From an uncultured Aquimarina sp. (lineage in GTDB: Bacteria > Bacteroidota > Bacteroidia > Flavobacteriales > Flavobacteriaceae), in assembly GCA_947500505.1 (NCBI GenBank), contig CANMSL010000006.1, forward strand, positions 124,001 through 188,000: DNA of 64,000 nt, given 5' to 3'. Within the stretch, counting starts at the first letter, position 1. Every line of letters starts with the position of its first letter. Shown piece by piece: positions 1 through 10,389 of this stretch. The translations under genes were made by a program, and so were the position numbers. The notes beneath the pieces were generated by a model, which was not told the DNA's origin, did not search any database, and saw nothing but the letters and a program-made list of their open reading frames with translations.

Positions 1-392
1 ATATTGAAGGATACATAAAATTAAGAAAAATAAATGTTAAGAGAATTTTTCTAAATCTCAACGAATAAGAGTACGCTAATGCCGAGCTCGTAAAATCGTA
101 TATAATTTGTAAAATCATTGGTTTGAATTATTTAGTTAAGACTGACTCTATAGTAATTGTAAAGCCTAAAAACTATAGACTATTTTATTTTTTAACAATT
201 AGATTAAATAATAAGCACCAAATTATTACTTATGTTATCATATCGTTAATGTTATTTTATCATTTAATGATATTATTTATAAAATAAAATAACTGATTAA
301 ATCGCTTTGCTATTCGAAAAAAGATTAGTGAATATCCTTGTTGTTTTGTAAATACTTATAAATAAAAGGTTTAAAAAAAATTCTGCACCCTA

Positions 393-1592
393 TTATCCGT
401 CATAAAAATCCTTATTTTTATTAATAAGATTTGTTATATTCTGAACAGATTTATGGGTTGACAACCCATCTTTAGGAGTATTAATGCAGTAATCCACTAA
501 ACGATTTATTGATGATACAGCTACGTGCATTCTAGTATCAGAAGACGCATAATATATAAATACAGTACCATCTTCATCAGCTATCCAGCCATTAACAAAA
601 AGTACATTACCAACATCTCCATAAATCTCACTATCATTTGGTGCCATAAAGTATCCTCCCGGCTTATAAATGACTTTTGTGATATCGTTCAGATCCGTTA
701 TGAACATATACAATACATATCGCAACCCGGCTGCCGTATTTCTTACACCATGTGCTATGTGTAACCATCCTTTTTCAGTTCTTATAGGAGATGGCCCTTG
801 TCCATTTTTCAGTTCATAAATAGTATGATATTCTTTTTCATAAATTATTTCTTCATTTTCAATGACTGGATTTGACATATCATCGACTAGTCCCATGCCA
901 ATCCCACCACCGTTACCTACAGTTATGAATCCGTCTTGTGGTCTAGTATACAAAGCGTATTTTCCATTAACGAATTCGGGATGTAACGTAACATTTCGCT
1001 GTTGTTTTGATGGGGTTTTCAAATTAGGTAATCGCTCCCAATGGATTAAATCCTTAGAACGAATAAATGCCGCGTTTGCAATAGCTGAAACTGTATCATC
1101 AGGGAGAGATGCAGGATCCTTCTTCTCTGTACAAAATATACCATATATCCATCCATCTTCGTGTTTAACCAATCTCATATCATAGGCATTGATATCAGGA
1201 ATATTTAACTGAGGGATTACTAATGGTTCCGGCCAGAAGTTAAAATTATCTATACCGTTATCACTTTCAACAAAAGCAAAATAAGATTTTCGATCATACC
1301 CCTCTACTCTCACAGCAAGCACATATTTCCCATTCCATTTGATAGCTCCAGCATTAAAAGTAGCATTGACCCCAATTCTCTCCAAGCCATAAGGATTCGT
1401 TTCGATATTTAGGTCATACCGCCAATTTACTGGCACATGATCAGCTGTTAAAATAGGGTTTTTATATCTTGTGAAAACTCCATTATTTCTTTCGACAGGG
1501 TAGTTTGGCCTTCTTATTAATTCATCATGATATTTTATTAAAGCTTCATAATTATTAATCCTCTTTGCCTCATTACGAATCCTCTTTGTCAT
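393..1592 (-). CDS. GH130 glycoside phosphorylase (4-O-beta-mannosyl-glucose phosphorylase-like)
   Basis: 399 aa ORF; ATFNAGAIKWNGKYVLAVRVEGYDRKSYFAFVESDNGIDNF resembles GH130 five-blade propeller phosphorylases; no signal peptide. Confidence 0.85.
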   Translation of the reverse strand: MTKRIRNEAKRINNYEALIKYHDELIRRPNYPVERNNGVFTRYKNPILTADHVPVNWRYDLNIETNPYGLERIGVNATFNAGAIKWNGKYVLAVRVEGYDRKSYFAFVESDNGIDNFNFWPEPLVIPQLNIPDINAYDMRLVKHEDGWIYGIFCTEKKDPASLPDDTVSAIANAAFIRSKDLIHWERLPNLKTPSKQQRNVTLHPEFVNGKYALYTRPQDGFITVGNGGGIGMGLVDDMSNPVIENEEIIYEKEYHTIYELKNGQGPSPIRTEKGWLHIAHGVRNTAAGLRYVLYMFITDLNDITKVIYKPGGYFMAPNDSEIYGDVGNVLFVNGWIADEDGTVFIYYASSDTRMHVAVSSINRLVDYCINTPKDGLSTHKSVQNITNLINKNKDFYDG

Positions 1593-1844
1593 GTTTATAT
1601 TTTTTATACGTTCACCTAATCTTTTTTTTACAAAAGCCTACAAACCTCTTGTACTTTTTGATCATTTTATTTACATATTCATAAATTTAGCATTGTTTTT
1701 TTGCCAATTCATTTAAAAACTATATATATTTATGTAGTTCAATTAATCATATTTAATAATGTTAAAAGTATTTTTTTTATCACTATGGCATTGACAATAT
1801 TTTATCAAATACTTGTATCATAACTTCAATTTAAAGGACATAAA

Positions 1845-2723
1845 ATGGATATTTTAAAAAAGGTACATAGAGAAATTACACCTCTTTCAAACGAAGATTC
1901 TTTTTTAGTTTTCGATCGAGTAAAGAATGAATTTGATTTCCCTGTGCACTTTCACCCCGAGTTTGAACTTAATTTTATCAATAACTGTAAAGGAGTAAGA
2001 CGGATTGTTGGTGATAGCATGGAAGAGATTGAGGATATCGAACTGGTATTGGTAGGGCCAAACCTCTATCATGGATGGGAGACCTATAAGTGTACAACCA
2101 AAAACATCCACGAAGTAACTATACAGTTTCAGGAAAATCTTTTTAATGAAGCATTTCTTTCAAGGAGCATTATGAAACCGATAAAAGATATGTTTAATCG
2201 ATCTATTCATGGTATTTTATTTTCAAAAAAGACTACCAAAGAAATCTCTTCAAGAATTTTACAGGTGTCTAAACTAGATGGAATTGATTACTTCTTAGAG
2301 CTCATGTCTATTTTGTACGACTTGGCAAATTCTAGAAACCAGCGCTTATTATCCACCAATACATTTCGTAAAGAAAATTATGAACATAGTGATAATATTA
2401 AAAAAGTATATGATTTTATACAGGAAAATCACTCTTCTAAAATCACTTTAGCAGAAATGGCGGAATTGGTTAATATGAGCGGAGTTTCCTTTAATAGATT
2501 TATCAAAAGACATACAGGTAAAACGTTTGTTGAATACCTAAATGATGTGAGAGTAGGCTATGCAGCAAGATGGTTAATTGAAAAGGATCTTAGTGTATCT
2601 GAAATTGCGTTTGTATGCGGTTTTAATAGTATTGCTAATTTCAACAGAGTTTTCAAAAAATGTAAAAACAGAACCCCCTCCCAATATAGAGAAGATTTTA
2701 TTGGTATTAAAAGAGTTCTGTAA
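1845..2723 (+). CDS. AraC-family transcriptional regulator (cupin sensor + C-terminal HTH)
   Basis: C-terminal ITLAEMAELVNMSGVSFNRFIKRHTGKTFVEYLNDVRVGYAARWLIEKDLSVSEIAFVCGFNSIANFNRVFKK is a classic AraC double HTH. Confidence 0.93.
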   Translation: MDILKKVHREITPLSNEDSFLVFDRVKNEFDFPVHFHPEFELNFINNCKGVRRIVGDSMEEIEDIELVLVGPNLYHGWETYKCTTKNIHEVTIQFQENLFNEAFLSRSIMKPIKDMFNRSIHGILFSKKTTKEISSRILQVSKLDGIDYFLELMSILYDLANSRNQRLLSTNTFRKENYEHSDNIKKVYDFIQENHSSKITLAEMAELVNMSGVSFNRFIKRHTGKTFVEYLNDVRVGYAARWLIEKDLSVSEIAFVCGFNSIANFNRVFKKCKNRTPSQYREDFIGIKRVL

Positions 2724-2785
2724 TTTACTCTTTTAATAACCGTCAGTCCTAATCCAACTTAAAAGTTATTTTAATTCTTAGTCTA

Positions 2786-4567
2786 ATGAAACCCGGCTTT
2801 TACAAATATTTTATAGGACTATCATCCATACTCATTTCGTTGAGCTGCAACCAGACAAATGAGTCAGTCACCAAGATATCTCCCAACGTGATTTTGATAG
2901 TTGCGGATGACCAGGGTTGGGGGGACATTAGTTATAACGGCAACAAAAATCTGAAAACACCCAATATTGATAAAATAGCAAAAAACGGTGTCATTTTTGA
3001 TTCGTTTTATGTTAGTCCGGTTTGCTCTCCTACAAGGGCAGAAATACTTACAGGAAGATATGCTCCAAGATCTGGTGTCTTTGACACATCTGCCGGTGGC
3101 GAAAGAATGGATCTTGACGAAACCACCTTAGCAGATATTTTTAAAAAGGCTGATTATAAAACTGCTGCTTTCGGAAAATGGCATAACGGCACACAATACC
3201 CATATCACCCTATTGGTAGAGGGTTTGATGAATTCTACGGGTTCTGCTCTGGACATTGGGGGAATTATTTTGATCCGATTCTGGAACATAACGGGAAATT
3301 AACACAAGGAACCGGCTATCTTACAGATGATATAACTAATAAGGCAATTCAATTTATTAATCAGAATAAGGATGATCCTTTCTTCTTATATCTTCCCTTC
3401 AACACTCCGCATAGTCCAATGCAAGTACCAGATTCCTGGTGGAATAAATATGATGATACACCACTAACCCAACCATCCCATAATGCAGATAAAGAAAATG
3501 TAATGTTTACGAAGGCAGCACTGGCGATGTGCGAAAATATTGATTGGAATGTGGGTAGAGTACTAAAAACCTTAAAAGAACTGAGTCTGGAAGAAAATAC
3601 AATTATAATTTACATGTCTGACAATGGCCCTAACGGATGGCGCTGGAATGCCAATATGAAAGGTATAAAGGGTTCTACCGATGAGGGTGGAGTTAGGTCA
3701 CCGTTTTTTTTACAATGGAAAGGAACAATTAGTCCGGGCAGAAGAGTTGAAAAAATTTCAGCCGCTATCGATATATTACCTACTCTTATCGACTTAACAG
3801 GTATTAAACATAATGAAACTAAAAAAATTGATGGCAGAAGCCTTCTTCCTTTAATTTTTGACAATGATCTCCCCTGGTCGGACAGACACCTTTATAGCTA
3901 CTGGGCAAATCGGTTAAGTGTACGTAATCAACGTTTCCGATTAGATGCAGAAAACCAACTTTACGATATGGAAAATGATATTGGACAAATGACTAATCTG
4001 GCCTCAAAATTTCCTGAAATACATCAGGAACTACTAAAAGCAAAGACTTATTGGTATGATAACATTCTTTCTGAGCTCCCCGCCAAAGATACCCGACCCT
4101 TTCTCATAGGACATCCAGATTTTTTACACACGCAGATACCTGCAGGAGAAGGAATTCCTTTTGGTAACATTAAACGTTCTAATCAATACCCGAACTGTTC
4201 ATTTTTTACAAATTGGAAATCGGTGGACGATGAAATCAAATGGGATATAGAGGTAGTAGCAAGTGGCGTTTTTGAAGTTACGCTCTATTACACCTGCAGT
4301 CTTAACAACGTAGGAAGTACTATAGAATTAAATTTTGGAAAGGAAAAACTAGAGAGCAAAATTAATCAGCCTCACGATCCTCCACTAATTGGAATGGAAA
4401 ATGACAGAGTCCCTCGTAAAGAATCTTATATTAAATATTTTAAACCATTAATTCTAGGAAATATTTTCTTACATAAAGGAAAAGACTCTTTAACTTTAAG
4501 AGCTGTTAGTATTCCTTCAGAGCAAGTTATGGATCTCAGCCTCATCACCTTTTCAAGAATCAGATAA
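2786..4567 (+). CDS. S1-family sulfatase (lipoprotein-type signal) with extra C-terminal beta-rich domain
   Basis: NVILIVADDQGWGDISYNGN; C-S-P-T-R formylglycine motif (VCSPTRAEILTGRYAPRSG). Confidence 0.92.
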   Translation: MKPGFYKYFIGLSSILISLSCNQTNESVTKISPNVILIVADDQGWGDISYNGNKNLKTPNIDKIAKNGVIFDSFYVSPVCSPTRAEILTGRYAPRSGVFDTSAGGERMDLDETTLADIFKKADYKTAAFGKWHNGTQYPYHPIGRGFDEFYGFCSGHWGNYFDPILEHNGKLTQGTGYLTDDITNKAIQFINQNKDDPFFLYLPFNTPHSPMQVPDSWWNKYDDTPLTQPSHNADKENVMFTKAALAMCENIDWNVGRVLKTLKELSLEENTIIIYMSDNGPNGWRWNANMKGIKGSTDEGGVRSPFFLQWKGTISPGRRVEKISAAIDILPTLIDLTGIKHNETKKIDGRSLLPLIFDNDLPWSDRHLYSYWANRLSVRNQRFRLDAENQLYDMENDIGQMTNLASKFPEIHQELLKAKTYWYDNILSELPAKDTRPFLIGHPDFLHTQIPAGEGIPFGNIKRSNQYPNCSFFTNWKSVDDEIKWDIEVVASGVFEVTLYYTCSLNNVGSTIELNFGKEKLESKINQPHDPPLIGMENDRVPRKESYIKYFKPLILGNIFLHKGKDSLTLRAVSIPSEQVMDLSLITFSRIR

Positions 4568-4712
4568 ATTCATATTCCTAATGTGAACAATGTGTTTATC
4601 TTAAATTATCATTCTCAGGTATTATTATTTCAATTTAAAGAAATTATTTTTTCAGAAATGAAATATACACGAATTTTAAAACGCAGGAATGCTTTTAATT
4701 TGAAATTACGAG

Positions 4713-5462
4713 ATGAGAAATCAAAAATATACAGAGTTATCTGACGAACAACTACGTTTTTATCGTGAAAAGGGCTACTTATTACCAGATATCCAGCTTT
4801 TTGACACAGCTCATTTCCAAGAATTAAAATCAATTTTTGAAGAGCACTTATCCAACAAGGGAACAAAGAAATCTGATGAATTAGACACACCACATTTTAA
4901 AGATGATCGTCTTTTTAAATTTTTGTTGCATTCTAATACTTTAAATATCGTTGAATCAATTTTAGGGCCTAACATAGGCTTATTCAGCAGTCACTTTATT
5001 TCTAAAGAACCTTTGACAGGAAGAAGAACACCCTGGCACGAGGATAGCGCTTATTGGAATGGAAAATTTGACAGATTAGATAAAATTGTAACCATTTGGC
5101 TGGCTATAGACGATGCTTTTTATGAAAATGGATGTATGGGTGTCATTCCAGGAACACATCATAACGGTTTTTCAGAATACGCAGCTATAGCAAATGATGA
5201 TGCCGCAACATTCGAAACAGAAATACAAGGTATTAATGAAAAAGATGCGGTTTGGTTCGAGTTAGATGCAGGAACCTTTTCTCTACACGATGCACGAATA
5301 ATTCACGGAGCTAATGCTAACACCAGTATTCAAAGACGATGTGGATATACAATGAGGTATTTTGCTCTGGACATGAAATTTAATGAAACTGCTGCACCTG
5401 AACATAAGATATACCATTGCAGGGGTGAAAATATAGCTAACAATTCATTAATCTATTTATAA
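4713..5462 (+). CDS. Phytanoyl-CoA dioxygenase (PhyH)-family Fe(II)/2-oxoglutarate oxygenase
   Basis: YREKGYLLP start, TPWHEDSAYW (HxD) and LHDARIIHGANANTS with distal His and R for 2-oxoglutarate. Confidence 0.85.
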   Translation: MRNQKYTELSDEQLRFYREKGYLLPDIQLFDTAHFQELKSIFEEHLSNKGTKKSDELDTPHFKDDRLFKFLLHSNTLNIVESILGPNIGLFSSHFISKEPLTGRRTPWHEDSAYWNGKFDRLDKIVTIWLAIDDAFYENGCMGVIPGTHHNGFSEYAAIANDDAATFETEIQGINEKDAVWFELDAGTFSLHDARIIHGANANTSIQRRCGYTMRYFALDMKFNETAAPEHKIYHCRGENIANNSLIYL

Positions 5463-5599
5463 ATAAAAGTTAAGTTTTCTTCTCAAACCACTTGAAATGT
5501 GATGGTTTTATTAGAATAATACTCGGTAATATCTTACTCGTATTATGTTTTATAGGAGTTGACCTATATCCTTAACCTATACATTTAAAATCAATTATT

Positions 5600-6622
5600 A
5601 TGAAAAACCTAAAAATCTATCTGCTATTTACAGTTGTTTTTCTTAGTCAAATCACTCAATCACAAACCATTGTTGAAAAATATGGACAATTAAGAGTTGA
5701 AGGGAGTAAAATCAAGGATGAATGTGGAAGAAATGTTCAACTAAAAGGGATGAGCTATTTCTGGCATCAATGGGAGGGCTTCGAATACTGGAATGCAGAT
5801 ATTGTTAAATGGTTACGTGATGACTGGAAAATTCAAATTGTAAGAGCATCAATGGGTGTAGGGGCGCCGGGGTGTGAATATCTTGCTGATCCGGAAAATT
5901 CGGTAGAACAGGTTAAAAAAGTGATCAAAGGAGCTATTAAACACGGTTTATATGTAATCATAGATTTTCACGCTCACAAAAATTACAAAGCCGAAGCTAA
6001 AATATTTTTTAAGGAAATGGCTTCTGAGTTTGGTAACTATCCAAATATAATTTATGAGATATGGAACGAACCTATTGGTGATGATAACAACCCCAACCCT
6101 AAGTGGGAAGAAATTAAAGAATATAGTAAAGAGATAATCGCAGAGATTCGTTCATTCGATCCGAACAATATCATCGTAGTGGGTACTCCATTCTATTCAC
6201 AGCGGGTAGACATAGTGGCAGACGACAGATTACTAACAGATGCCACAGGTAGCGCGGTAAAAAACATAGTTTATACATTACATTTCTACGCAGCCAGTCA
6301 TTTCGAAACTTTAAGAGAAAAAGGTGAATATGCTATTAGCAAAGGACTTCCGATTTTTGTCACAGAATGTGCCAGAGTTGAATCCTCTGCAAATGGAACA
6401 CCCAATCCGGTATCTTGGGATGCATGGGAACGGTGGATGGATGATAATGAAATTAGCTATTGTCAATGGTCACTTAGTACAAAACACGAAACTTCAGCTA
6501 CATTGCAGCCTGGAGCAAGTATAAAAGGTAATTGGGACTACGATAAGGATCTTAGAAGCGAAGGGAAATGGGCAAGGGATAATTTCAGAAAAGACATTAA
6601 ATCTGTCTCTCCTTGTAACTAA
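5600..6622 (+). CDS. Secreted GH5 endoglucanase/cellulase
   Basis: Signal peptide; LKGMSYFWHQW..., IIYEIWNEPIG acid/base Glu motif, PIFVTECARVES nucleophile region. Confidence 0.92.
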   Translation: MKNLKIYLLFTVVFLSQITQSQTIVEKYGQLRVEGSKIKDECGRNVQLKGMSYFWHQWEGFEYWNADIVKWLRDDWKIQIVRASMGVGAPGCEYLADPENSVEQVKKVIKGAIKHGLYVIIDFHAHKNYKAEAKIFFKEMASEFGNYPNIIYEIWNEPIGDDNNPNPKWEEIKEYSKEIIAEIRSFDPNNIIVVGTPFYSQRVDIVADDRLLTDATGSAVKNIVYTLHFYAASHFETLREKGEYAISKGLPIFVTECARVESSANGTPNPVSWDAWERWMDDNEISYCQWSLSTKHETSATLQPGASIKGNWDYDKDLRSEGKWARDNFRKDIKSVSPCN

Positions 6623-6950
6623 TGGTGAGCTAATAGTTTAATATGGTCTTATTTTCACTAATTGCAAGAGTTAATCATACGCGCAATTTGATAATAGTGC
6701 TTCTTATTCGGTTATCACTAGTAGTTATATCGTCATTAATTTAACAAAAAACAAAAATATCAAAACAAAAATAAGTTAAAATCATACGATTTCATCATTA
6801 ACAAATACTATTCTTTCAAATTGAATATTTCATTTTTTTTCGTCATTTATTATACTGAATTTTAATCCTCAATAATGAGACCTTGAATCATTTCAAAAAT
6901 GATTATTCTTCAATTTACAATAGACTTTTAACCAAAAACAAACCAAAATC

Positions 6951-9900
6951 ATGAAAAAAAACTCAACCCAACTACTTTTGTTTTCATTGTGCTTTTTTCT
7001 AAGCAACAATATATTTTATGCTCAAAATAATTTTAACTATAGTGAAGCATTAAACAAATCGATCGAATTTTATGATGCTCAGATTTGCGGACCTCAACCG
7101 AGTTGGAGTAGAGCAACCTGGAGAAACGATTGTCATATGAACGATGGTAGTGATATCGGAAAAAACTTAACAGGTGGTTGGCACGATGCGGGTGACCATA
7201 CCAAATTTAATTATGTTTCTGCACAAGCTACCAGAGTGTTAGCTTGGTCCTATTTACAATACAAAAATTCTTTTGATGGAACCGGAAGTACTACTTCATT
7301 ATTAAATCATCTTAGATTATCAGGAGATTTTATGATTAAATTACACCCTTCGCCTAATGTATTCTATGCACAAATAGGTCGTGCTAAAACGGGTAGTAAT
7401 CCAGAGCACAACGAGTGGGTTGCTCCGAGCCAGCAATCTGCACGCATAGATAGAAGCGTTACCACAATCAATACATCTAATCCGGGAACACATATGGCTT
7501 GTAGTAATGCTGCAGCATTTGCCAGTTTAAGTATGGTATTTAAGGATGTCGACCCAACCTACAGCGCTACACTTCTTCAGCATGCCAAAGACTTATTTGC
7601 TTTTGGAGATAGAAATAGAGGTGACCACTATAACTTATTAGGTTCTCCGGAACCCTATCCTATGAATAGTTTTGATGATGATTTATTCATTGGAGCTGTT
7701 TGGTTATATAAAGCTACGAACGACAATTCTTATTTAACAAAAGCAGAAACTGAGTACGAAAAGGTAAGGAATTCAAGTGGTTGGATGATGCATTATAGGG
7801 ATCATGCCTTCGAAGGTTTTCTGTTAATGTCCCAAATAAGAGGAGAAGATAAATATTATATGTCTACAGAACAATGGTTAGATGGTGAAATTGATGGAGC
7901 TCCTACTACCAATGCAGGTATGTATTATAGAAGTGATTTTCTTTCGGCTTCTTTAGCAACATCTATGGGATTCGCAGCATATTTTTATGCAGAATTAAGA
8001 GGTTCAGGTTTTTCTAAATATAATAAGTATCGCACATTTGCATTTCGACAAATTAATTATGTATTAGGGGACAATCCTCGAGGTAGCTCTTACGTAGTAG
8101 GTTTTGGAAACAATCCTCCGACGATAACACATCATAGAGCAGCGAGTGGTGTGCCACAGGCCAGTACAGAAGATGACCGTCATGAGTTGACAGGAGCTTT
8201 AGTAGGAGGCCCTAATAGCGATGATTCTTATACTGCGGTGCGATCAAGCGTTAAAACTACAGAACCTGCAATTAGTAATCAGGCATTTTTTGTAGGTATG
8301 GCCGCCATGTTGGTAAAAGAAACCGGTGTACCAGATACTACAGAGGGATCTGTAGAAATTGAAAATAATTTTAGTGTATTTAATGATGCAGGAGCAAATG
8401 GCTCAGTAGGCAGAGATACTTTCAATGCCGGAGCAAGTGCTGGAGCATTTGTCCGTTTATTCGATACGAATGATGAGTTATCGACTACCTTTACTGTGAG
8501 TGAGGCCGGAGACTATAGGTTAGAGGTAAGACTTAGAGTAGGTGAGCAAAGTGGAACTACCTCTAATTTAGCTGATAAGTATGAAATAAGGATAGATGGG
8601 ACTGTGAGGAATTTTAACTTGGTTAACAATTCAATTTCAGAATTAGATGGAGATACCTACTGGGGTGAGCTTAGAAGAACCCAGAATTTATCTGCTGGCA
8701 CACATACAGTTAGAATCAAAGCGACTGCCAATTGGCTGAAAGCAGATCGATTAAATTTTGAGAAAGTATCATCTTCTTTTACTGATCAAATATCATCCGT
8801 TTCGAATCCGGATTCGGTAACTCCTGGAAGTACAGCAACAGTAACGGTAAATTATGAGGCTGCTCAAGAACGTGATGTTGTTGTGATCTTTCAAAAAGAT
8901 TCCCCAGATTTTGATACTTATGGAGAAGGAAGAGTGAGAGTAAGTGCAGGAAGCGGAACAGTAGAAGTAGATGTTCCTATCAGTGCAAGTACACCAGTCG
9001 CAAATGATGCATATCAATTTCAGACTATCGTAACTACAGTTGGTGGTAATTATGATAGTCGAAAAGCCAGTCTTGCTAAAACTAATATTGACTGTATTTC
9101 TTCTGGAGGAGGTTCTGAAATCGTAACTATTCGAGCTCGTATGATCAATGGTACTTCAGATCAGTTACAACTTAGAGTCAACAACACAACAGTACATACC
9201 TGGACAATTAACAACGGTAACTTTACCAACTATACTTTCGATATAGAAAGTGGAGGTAATATAAAACTGTACTTTCCAGACAATGGAACTGATCTGGAAG
9301 TAGACTGGTTAAGAATAGGAAATACCACTTATCAAGCAGAGGCTCAAGAGGACAACACTAGTGTTTATCAAGGTCAATGTGGAGGTAGTTTTAGTCAGGT
9401 TATGCACTGTAGAGGACATATTGATTTTGGAACTATTAATGTAGGAACTTTACAATCTGGAAATATTGTAGTAAGAGCTAAAGGAGATTGTGGAGAAGAA
9501 AGCATGCAGTTAAGAGTGGATGATACAACTGTCCTAACGAGAACGGTTACTACGACCTATACAAACTATACCTATTCTGGATATTCTTCAGGTACAGTAT
9601 CTGTTCATTTTGTTAACGATGGTAGTACGAACACTTGTACCGACAAGAACCTTTATATAGATTATATTGATGTCTGCGGAACAAGAATACAAAGTGAAAG
9701 TGGGGCTGTTACACAAAACTCTACCTATACAAATGGAGACAAACAAATTCTGTTTACAAATGGAGATAATAACTACGGAAACCCTGGATGTAGTTCAGCA
9801 AGGTCTGCAGCATTAGTCGAAGAGCCAATAAAATATGATCTGACAAATATAGTTCTGTATCCAAATCCTGTAAGTAATGGAACCGTTACCATTAAAGGAT

Positions 9901-10079
9901 ACCCAAAAGGTAATGTAAAGATATATGATATTAATGGACGACAATTAATGGAAAGAACTGATCTCTCAGATAGTGAGGTATTAGATATTAGTGTCTTACA
10001 ATCGGGTCTGTATTTAGTAAAATTATCAAACCATAAAAATAGTGATGCTACGACATCTCTGCGATTAATTGTAGAGTAG
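6951..10079 (+). CDS. GH9 cellulase with tandem C-terminal CBM-like repeats and T9SS type A sorting domain
   Basis: GGWHDAGDHTKFNY GH9 motif; two ITIRAR/IVVRAK...LQLRVNN/D repeats resembling Ca-dependent CBM60/CBM36 folds; VLYPNPVSNG...GLYLVKL C-terminus. Confidence 0.9.
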   Translation: MKKNSTQLLLFSLCFFLSNNIFYAQNNFNYSEALNKSIEFYDAQICGPQPSWSRATWRNDCHMNDGSDIGKNLTGGWHDAGDHTKFNYVSAQATRVLAWSYLQYKNSFDGTGSTTSLLNHLRLSGDFMIKLHPSPNVFYAQIGRAKTGSNPEHNEWVAPSQQSARIDRSVTTINTSNPGTHMACSNAAAFASLSMVFKDVDPTYSATLLQHAKDLFAFGDRNRGDHYNLLGSPEPYPMNSFDDDLFIGAVWLYKATNDNSYLTKAETEYEKVRNSSGWMMHYRDHAFEGFLLMSQIRGEDKYYMSTEQWLDGEIDGAPTTNAGMYYRSDFLSASLATSMGFAAYFYAELRGSGFSKYNKYRTFAFRQINYVLGDNPRGSSYVVGFGNNPPTITHHRAASGVPQASTEDDRHELTGALVGGPNSDDSYTAVRSSVKTTEPAISNQAFFVGMAAMLVKETGVPDTTEGSVEIENNFSVFNDAGANGSVGRDTFNAGASAGAFVRLFDTNDELSTTFTVSEAGDYRLEVRLRVGEQSGTTSNLADKYEIRIDGTVRNFNLVNNSISELDGDTYWGELRRTQNLSAGTHTVRIKATANWLKADRLNFEKVSSSFTDQISSVSNPDSVTPGSTATVTVNYEAAQERDVVVIFQKDSPDFDTYGEGRVRVSAGSGTVEVDVPISASTPVANDAYQFQTIVTTVGGNYDSRKASLAKTNIDCISSGGGSEIVTIRARMINGTSDQLQLRVNNTTVHTWTINNGNFTNYTFDIESGGNIKLYFPDNGTDLEVDWLRIGNTTYQAEAQEDNTSVYQGQCGGSFSQVMHCRGHIDFGTINVGTLQSGNIVVRAKGDCGEESMQLRVDDTTVLTRTVTTTYTNYTYSGYSSGTVSVHFVNDGSTNTCTDKNLYIDYIDVCGTRIQSESGAVTQNSTYTNGDKQILFTNGDNNYGNPGCSSARSAALVEEPIKYDLTNIVLYPNPVSNGTVTIKGYPKGNVKIYDINGRQLMERTDLSDSEVLDISVLQSGLYLVKLSNHKNSDATTSLRLIVE

Positions 10080-10104
10080 TAGTTCATAATTTAATTAAAT
10101 AATC

Positions 10105-10148
10105 AAGAAACAACGGTAGAAATAATGTTATTTCTACCGTTGTTTCTT
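10105..10148. terminator. Near-perfect inverted repeat, probable terminator after the GH9 gene
   Basis: aagaaacaacggtagaaataa / ttatttctaccgttgtttctt, 21-nt perfectly complementary arms around 'tg'. Confidence 0.75.
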
Positions 10149-10389
10149 AAAATGCTCAATGCCATTAAAGCATATACGCTAATCTTTTCAGATTTAATTG
10201 ACATTTCTACGAACTTAACATTTAAGCTAAGATTGCCCATTTTCTGATCATTTGAAGGCTGTTTTTTGAGTTGCATAACAAGCAGCAAGGAAAAATTATA
10301 TGTCGGAAAAATATAAATTGTTAGCAAACTATAGAAATTTACGTCAGTTCACTATAACAATTTTAAAACAATAATGATCACCTGATTTT

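Noticed and set aside
862-1185. 107-aa plus-strand ORF
   Set aside because: Lies antisense inside the well-supported GH130 gene; composition atypical and no recognisable motif.
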